A stretch of 64,000 nt of DNA, from contig OY992833.1 in NCBI GenBank assembly GCA_963921425.1, positions 18,579,738 to 18,643,737 of the forward strand, written 5' to 3'. The notes below the pieces were generated by a model. That model searched no databases, had not been told where the DNA came from, and was given only the letters and a program-made list of their open reading frames with translations. How positions within the stretch are numbered: the stretch's first letter is position 1; every line of letters starts with the position of its first letter. The DNA is from Dryas octopetala. Its lineage: Eukaryota > Streptophyta > Magnoliopsida > Rosales > Rosaceae. The translations under genes and the position numbers were made by a program. Shown in pieces: positions 57,244 through 64,000 of this stretch.

Positions 57244-60174
57244 CACTACAACAAATATGGCCAAAGGCCTCTATTTTTTGCATCCATAAATTTGGGGTGC
57301 CTATTGACAAATGAGGTGGTCACTAATACTTATTGTTAGTGATTACTATGTTTATGGTGGAGATGATAGATGCTTTAGGACCCACTAATTTGTACAATAG
57401 TTGATTTTTTGGTAGCTCCATAAACATAGTAACCAAATTGGGAGATTAGTGGGATAATTTTTTTTTTCCCACCCCTAACCCAAACTAAATTTGTAATGGT
57501 AGCTGTGCACAAGGCCTCTTTTCTTTGAAACTATAGTTGGGAAAGTGGCAATTGACATTTTGGGTTTAGGGATGAATTTATAAAATATTTCATTAAACTA
57601 ATATCTTTCATTAAAATTATTTTTTTATGAATTTATAAAATTGTTTGTTTTAAAAAGAAATGCTTTTATAAATTGGTTTAAGGTTTTATTTTGACAAAAT
57701 TAAATATTTATATTATAAATGAGTTTTTTGTCTAGTTGGATAGAGCTCGGGACTACGAGCGCGTAGACACGAAGAAGACGTAAATTGGTTTAAGGTTTTA
57801 TTTTGACAAAATTAAATGTTTACATTATAAACGAGTTTTTGGTCTAGTTGGATAGGGCTCGGGACTACGAGCGCGTAGACATGAAGAAGATGTAAAACGG
57901 AGTTACGACCATCAAGATTCGAATTGGTGTACCGGTTAACAAATTATGGTGATTTTTGTTTGAGGGCTAAATGTGTAATTTCGCTACATAGGGTTAAATA
58001 AAAACCGAACTCTAGAATTTATTCTTCATTTCCTCCCATATCCCTAAACCTAACTCTAGAATTTATCCTTCATTGTTAAGAGATTACTTAGTTGGTTTCA
58101 ATATTCTGTTAGCAGTCAATAAATAGCTGTGATTCTTGATTCGTGTATTCATTAACTCCTTCAAGCAATATAGTTCAATGGTTTTCATTGACATACTGCA
58201 TTGTTTGACATAGTTTTGTCCCAAATATGTACTTGATCTTTCCTGAATCATCAACTGTTTGTAGTGATAACCAAAATGTCCATCTAATAATTGCATAATT
58301 GGTCATCTTTGACCAAACAAAATTCCTTTTTAACTTATGTTCCTTTCCCTTGTGAGTTTATACTTTGTGGTTTTGCTTGGTTCTGTTATGATATTTTTTT
58401 GCCATTTTCCAACCTTTTGCAGGTTCATGTGAAACTATAAATACCATGGTCTGTGGTATGGATCAGTATGTTCTTTCACTCTTTCTTTAGTTAACTTCAA
58501 ATTTAAGTGGATACATAAAAATGAAATTTCCCGATTTAACCAAAGTGATATGCTCTAGTGATGATTTTCAGTGACCTTAATGAAGAAAAATGCAGTGTAT
58601 AACATACTACTCAAAAGTTTAATTTATGTGTCTGTAGTATAGGTCCACAACTCTTTTTATTTATATGAACAAGTGTAACAATGATAGTGCATCGTGGGAT
58701 TTGTTTTGTTTTGTTTTTTTTATCTTTAGGTTATGGAAGTGAGAGAAGCATGAAAGTATTGTGAGTATATATAATTTTCATGTGTGGTTGAGTTATATCT
58801 TTGCTATTTACAGGATGTTACTGTCAAGGTATTTTCCAAGTAAAAATATGAGAAAGTTCTGATATTTTCCTTCAAACAAAAAGTTCTGATATTTTCCTTC
58901 AGACAAAAGGTGTGCTTCTTAGCTGCTCATTATTTGGGTCTGGGAAGCATACTTATACTTTCTTATTTTAATCTGTACTAACTTAAACTTTCTTTTAATT
59001 TATACCTTGTGTGTGTGTTTTCAATCTATATGTATTGCCTTCAAGTTCATAGGTGAACAGGGGAATGAGTCACAGATGGGGTTCAAACATGCATATGGGG
59101 AAGGTATATGTCTGAACCTCATATGTGACTTGAATACTAGCATGAGTTCCCCTTAACTAGTCTTTCTTTTTCTTTTTCTTTTTCTTTTTCAACATGATTA
59201 AGTAATAGTTTCTCTATTGCTTCTCAGTAGGCATGAGGCATTTTTTCAATGCTATCAAAGTTCATTATATTTTTCATTTTGCAAGCTTATTTGAGTTTGT
59301 TGTAGTGAAAGGTATGTTTTCACTTCTATTAATTATAACTTCGATTATGACATGTTTATAACTCCAAAATATGGTTTTGCTTATGTTCAACTTTTACCAA
59401 ACAAAATTCATTTTCAACTTATGTTCTTTTTCCTTGTGAGTTTATACTTTGTGGTTTTGCTTGGTTGCGATGTAGGACAAGAAGATCAAGAAGAAGACTT
59501 GAGGACCAAACCTCATGGGAGAGGACCGGACCTCCAGAAGCTGAGAAGAAGATTGAGGACCAGACCTCATGAGAGAAGACCGAACCTCCAGTAGCTTGAA
59601 AGTGCGAAACCTCCTTCTTCATTTGCACTTTTCTTCTCTCTTCCTTTTCATCCTTCACTTTTTTAATCAACAACCCCATCCTCTTCATTTCTTTTTTGTT
59701 CTTTATCCCACAAACCCCACATCTTTAGTATTATCCCTTGTTTATTTGAATTGTTGTCTTGCATGAAATAAGTTTTATTATAAGATTTAATTCCACTGCA
59801 GGATATGTTTGGTGGGAAAATGTATTTTGAATTCTAATTAATTAGTCACCAACATTCATGGAGACATTGTTTAATGATATCAATTCTAACACCAATACAT
59901 CAACCTTACATCTAATGGTGAAGGGAAAAAACCAACTAACTGTAGCATTAGTGAGCAGCTACCTTGTCAGACTGTCATGACAGTTTTTGTCAAATTCTTT
60001 CACCATTCTTACATGTGGGTGGGCTTAGCTCCCTTGCCACCCCAACACCAACTTCTAACATGCTCTATGGTGACTGCATGGTGGCAATGAGCAATACAAA
60101 CTAACAACAGTGGCAGTTGCATCTATTCCTACAAAAAAAAAAATTGGTTGCCTTTGCTAGATTTTGTTGTAGTG
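57244..60174. mobile_element. CACTA-C: complete short CACTA element, 2931 bp
   Basis: Starts CACTACAACAAA (57244) and ends TTTGTTGTAGTG (60174), perfect 12-base inverted termini, flanked by TGT (57241-57243 and 60175-60177). Inside are a 112-bp tandem duplication (57669-57780, 57781-57892), a 70-bp direct repeat (58319-58388 and 59401-59468) and a small repeat with GAGGACC-type units at 59495-59590. No transposase frame is visible. It is likely non-autonomous and distinct from CACTA-A and CACTA-B in its sub-terminal sequence. Confidence 0.88.
57669..57892. repeat. 112-bp tandem duplication in CACTA-C
   Basis: TAAATTGGTTTAAGGTTTTA begins at 57669 and again at 57781. The two copies differ at a few positions (GAGCTCGGG against GGGCTCGGG). 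Confidence 0.9.
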
Positions 60175-60177
60175 TGT

Positions 60178-61189
60178 AGTCCTAATATTTTGTCGAGTCG
60201 AACTTACTTTGAGAAATTCAATACACACCAATATTTGATCAAATAATTATGTGAAGGATGAGACAAGATAGGAATATGAGTAATTGGATTTATGTAGCTG
60301 AATATCAGTTGTTCCAGGATTCTATATGTGTAGCATCCAAGTTTCACAATCTCAAACTATATTTAAAACTTTATGTTATGTCCCATGATCCTAATCCTAT
60401 GTATTATACACAAAAAACCAAGCTGACCATTGCAAGCATTATGTGGCAATTGAATGAATGATCAATACAAAATATTATATATATATATATATTGCAATAT
60501 TAAGATGATAAGAAACGACATATTGCAATATTATGAAGCAACGACTTATTTTATAATTGTATAGACACTGATGTATTAAATTTGCATCAAAACTAACATT
60601 TTAAAAATAAAGTCCAACATTGGGGGTGTTAGGACACTAATCCAAAACTTTTCCCATGATTATACAGAATTGGTTCATCCATTAAAATTGTCTTGCAAGT
60701 TGAAAATATTATCCTTGTTTTTTTTTTTTTTTTTTTCTGTTTGATGGGTTAATTATTGTTATGAATAATGGTATATATTTTAAAATTCTGATGAAGTAAT
60801 TCTAGTTGAGAAAACTATAGTTGATTTGTGCACCAAACAGGTTACAGAAGTGTTTGAGTTACTGCTGGTTTTATGCCACTTTTGGAGATTTATCACCTGC
60901 TGTGTCATAGCCCAAGGATATGTAGTAAGATTATGTTTCCTTCCTTGCACTGTGGGCTCTATCCATGTGCTGTTATGCAAGCAACATGGGGAGAAGTCTC
61001 TGAAAACCCCTTTCTATATATGAAAATGAAACCAGTTAAAGTCAGAATCACTTTGAAGAGATTTGTTATGTTGGAGTATGATGGACCTGGGTCCACAACA
61101 CTTATTGGGCCGTTGGCGGGCCAGCTTGGGGTGGGAGAGAGCCCGTCAATTAACCTGTTTGACTAATGGACCAACTTCAACTTGTGCAT

Positions 61190-61261
<72 letters not shown>

Positions 61262-61569
61262 CCTCTTTCATTTGACTTGGAATTGGATTTTAATAATTTG
61301 AATACAAAATTCCATAGGAAATAAAAAAAACAAGCTAGCCTCATCTTCCTTTGATATATTTATGTCCAATAATTATTTTTTCAAATGTTGGGTTTTTCTT
61401 CTTTTTTTTTTTGTTTTTTTTTTTTTTTGCTCTATAGGAGAGGGCTACCTTCTGTATATCCTACATTATTTTCTACACAAACTGACCCCAGTTTTGATTG
61501 ATCAGCAACCAAACAAAAGAAAACAAGAGGACCCAATTTCCTTCTCTATATGCAAATTGTAATTCCACT
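60178..61569. other. Intergenic stretch downstream of YUCCA
   Basis: AT-rich DNA with a long (GA)n tract (61194-61259) and T runs. The short frame at 60826-61166 shows no family resemblance. No gene is supported. Confidence 0.5.
61194..61259. repeat. (GA)n microsatellite, about 33 units
   Basis: 66 bases of uninterrupted GA dinucleotides about 310 bases past the YUCCA stop codon. Confidence 0.97.
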
Positions 61570-63830
61570 TCAGAAATGTGAAATGCATCTTCTATGCCTG
61601 GCTGCAACAGATTTCCTCTTCTGCTTGGTCTCTTCTTTCCAGCTCCTGGCAATGTCCTGAGATACACCAATGGCATCCAATGAAGCTCCAGAGAGTCCTT
61701 TCCTTGTGAACCCAACTGCATAAAGCCCAGCTTTTCCTTTCCACCCATTTGGGAATGGATTTCTGGGAATTCCATCTTTGGAAAAGAATTCACTTTCCTG
61801 TACAACACAAACATCCAAATAAGTTTTAGTTTTTGGCCATTTATCATCATCCACTTACAAAAGACCCATTTCTATTTTGGAAATTCTGAATTGCAGTATC
61901 TCAACCTTAACTTTATCCAATTAGAGAAACATGGTAATATATACCATATCAGTAAGCAAAAGTACAAAAACCATTGTATGCAAATTCCAAGTAATAAGAA
62001 TTTGGATTTGGATCATGGTAATATAGAACAGGTTGGTTCAAGTGGGATTGTGATTGAGCATTCGAAAACTTACTAACAATGCATAATGCAAACGTTGGCA
62101 CTTGAACATTTTCGACTTTTCGTAATATTAAATTATTTTCTATCAGATCTTGGTAATGAAAAAGACAAAATAGACCACTGACCACCACACAAAACTGACA
62201 AAGTGACCACACACAGTTTCCTTTTTACAGTTTAATGGGGCCTAAACCACAGTGTCATATTTTCTTGGCAAATTGGCATTAACTCCGGGGAGAGAGAGAG
62301 AGGAAAAAAAACCTTCCATAACTGTCACATGGATTGAAAAAAATAGAACCTTCCAAACACATTAATATATATGGAAATATAAATATTCTAATGAATGAAT
62401 CCTCACCTTGAGCCATGAAGGAACATTGCTGCGATACCCAGTTGCCAAAATGACAGAATCAATCTGAAGATTTTGTCCATTAACAAGTTCAACTCTGCCA
62501 TGAGAGAACCTCTTGATTCCAGGGACCACCTTGATCTCACCAGATCTTATTTTCTGCAAGGCACCAATATCCAACACAGGGGTCTTGCCTGAAATGTTCT
62601 TGAGCTCCAAAGGACCCAAGGATGGTCTTTTGATACCATATTTTTCAAGACTTCCAAGAATCAACCATGCCAGTATCAGCAGTATCTTATCAGCAAGCCA
62701 AAGTGGCAGCCACTTCATCAACAAAATTGCTAGTTCAAATGTTGACTTTCCAAAAATTTGCCTTGGTAACACATGAACCTGTGGATTACAAACCAAAATA
62801 GAGAAAAAAAAAAAATAAAGTTAATTAAGTTCTGAGTTTGAACCTTTATTAATAAGTAGAACTTTTTGAAATTTCTAGCACCATTTGGTTGGTTGAAATT
62901 AATTTTCCAAAAACTATGATTCAATCAAAGAAATATTACTACACCAATAGCTAGTTCTTATGAGTTAGTTCATAACAACTGTTTTTGTTTGGTAGCGAAC
63001 TTTTTTCAAGAGCTTCTCTAATCTTGAAAATGGGGTAGCACAATTTTGTTTTTAAAAATGATTTCTTGTTTGTGAAAATGGAAAACAATTTTTTTCAACT
63101 AATATTTTTCTTTACTCACCGAACTTCGGACCACCATTGAAGGGCTTGCATTGTGGTTGCAAAGGTCAAGAGAGACTTCCATGCCTGAATTTCCACAGCC
63201 AACAACTAGGACATGCTTACCCCGGTAAGGCACACCGGATTTGTAGTCACAAGCATGAATGACACTCCCACCAAACTCTTCCAAGCCTTCAAATTCCGGC
63301 ACTACTTTCTCGGCATTTTCCCCGGTGGCCACCACGAGCCACCGGCATATGTACTCGACTTCAGCAGCAGGCTTGTTTGAATTGCATGTTTGGATGGTCT
63401 TGACCCGCCAGAGACCAAAGGTCTCATCGTACTTGGCAGACTGAACTGTCTCATTGAAATTTGGGCTTATGTCAAAGTGTTGTGCATAGGATTCTAGGTA
63501 GTTGATGAACTGAAATTTGGACGGGTATTCTGGGAAATCCTCTGGGAATGGGTAGTTGGGTAGTTGGCAAAATTGTTTGGGGAGGTGAAGCTTGAGGCGG
63601 TCATATGTCCTCTTTTGCCAAAGAGAAGCAATGCAGTTGGCTCTTTCTAGGATGATGAATGGGACACCTTGTTCTTTTAGGCCAGCACCAACGGCTAGGC
63701 CCGATGGACCGGCCCCCACAATGACCGGACCGTTCACCCACACGCATCGCCGGCCAGGGAAAAAGTCCTCTTGCTCATCAATTGTTTGATGAACCATTTG
63801 GGGCATGTTGTGACAGGTATTGTGCATCAT
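61570..63830 (-). CDS. YUC: YUCCA flavin-containing monooxygenase (auxin biosynthesis)
   Basis: Exons 63830-63120, 62778-62407 and 61797-61570, all phase 0 with GT-AG introns; 436 aa, normal length. Residues 39-44 GAGPSG bind FAD (in [15 protein letters not shown]), 211-216 GCGNSG bind NADPH, and [12 protein letters not shown] (349-360) is the conserved C-terminal ATG box. [14 protein letters not shown] is the FMO-type identifying segment. The C-terminus ([17 protein letters not shown]...RRCISHF) and the [10 protein letters not shown] lead-in fit the YUC3/5/7/8/9 clade. YUCCAs convert indole-3-pyruvate to indole-3-acetic acid with NADPH and oxygen, the rate-limiting auxin step. The start was chosen as the first ATG after the upstream stop context; a second ATG follows at 63827. 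Confidence 0.94.
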
Positions 63831-63945
63831 GGTGGTGAAGTATGTTTGTGTTTTGGAAATTGACAAGGAGTTGCCCGGCCAGTTGAGTACTTGTTGCACA
63901 AAATATGAGAAGTGAAAGAAATGATGAGGGCAATTAAGGAGGAGT

Positions 63946-63975
<30 letters not shown>
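63946..63975. repeat. (GA)n microsatellite in the YUCCA 5' leader
   Basis: About 15 GA units, 116 bases before the YUCCA ATG (CT-repeat when read on the gene's strand). Such CT tracts are common in plant leaders. Confidence 0.9.
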
Positions 63976-63978
<3 letters not shown>

Positions 63979-64000
63979 GAATGTAAGATATGTTTGAAGT

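Noticed and set aside
63831-63899. Extended N-terminus of YUCCA from a GTG codon
   Set aside because: Plant nuclear genes start at ATG, and the ATG at 63830 gives a family-typical length.

Overview
This window is nuclear DNA of a flowering plant, probably a woody eudicot. The signs are AT-rich intergenic DNA, many GT-AG introns, plant-only families (tau-class glutathione transferases, S-protein homologs, BLISTER, chloroplast 7-hydroxymethyl chlorophyll a reductase, YUCCA) and abundant plant transposons. I cannot name the species from the sequence. One 200-base N gap (4670-4869) is present.

Layout. 1-2113 is the end of a CACTA transposon (CACTA-A) packed with inverted sub-terminal repeats. 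2554-35110 is a tandem cluster of two-exon tau GST genes, all on the + strand. Four are intact (21404, 27110, 29656, 33919). One has an intron of about 11 kb and a damaged splice acceptor (3771-15382), and one is an orphan second exon (26039). In the first 22 kb the GSTs alternate with S-protein homologs: one intact (17388) and two broken (2554, 20058). This suggests duplication of an SPH-GST block. The giant intron of the first GST contains a gutted Ty3/gypsy retrotransposon, the N gap, and a 6586-bp CACTA element (CACTA-B, 8227-14812) that carries exons of at least two unrelated host genes, CTP synthase and lysyl-tRNA synthetase.

36391-44987 (- strand) is a complete 13-exon BLISTER gene (Polycomb-associated coiled-coil protein, about 805 aa). 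45.8-48.6 kb is repeat DNA, including a TIR element with an LRR-receptor-kinase fragment and a fold-back element. 48969-55208 (+ strand) is a complete 19-exon HCAR gene (chlorophyll b to a conversion, about 459 aa). 57244-60174 is a third, short CACTA element (CACTA-C) with a perfect TGT target duplication. 61570-63830 (- strand) is a three-exon YUCCA flavin monooxygenase gene (auxin synthesis, about 436 aa).

The host genes do not form a shared pathway: the GST cluster is a detoxification family, and BLISTER, HCAR and YUCCA are unrelated housekeeping or developmental neighbours. The most unusual content is transposons that picked up host exons: CACTA-B (CTPS, LysRS and unassigned exons) and a Mutator-like TIR element (LRR-RLK). 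Exon coordinates were derived by hand from splice motifs, reading frame and remembered family similarity; no alignment was run.
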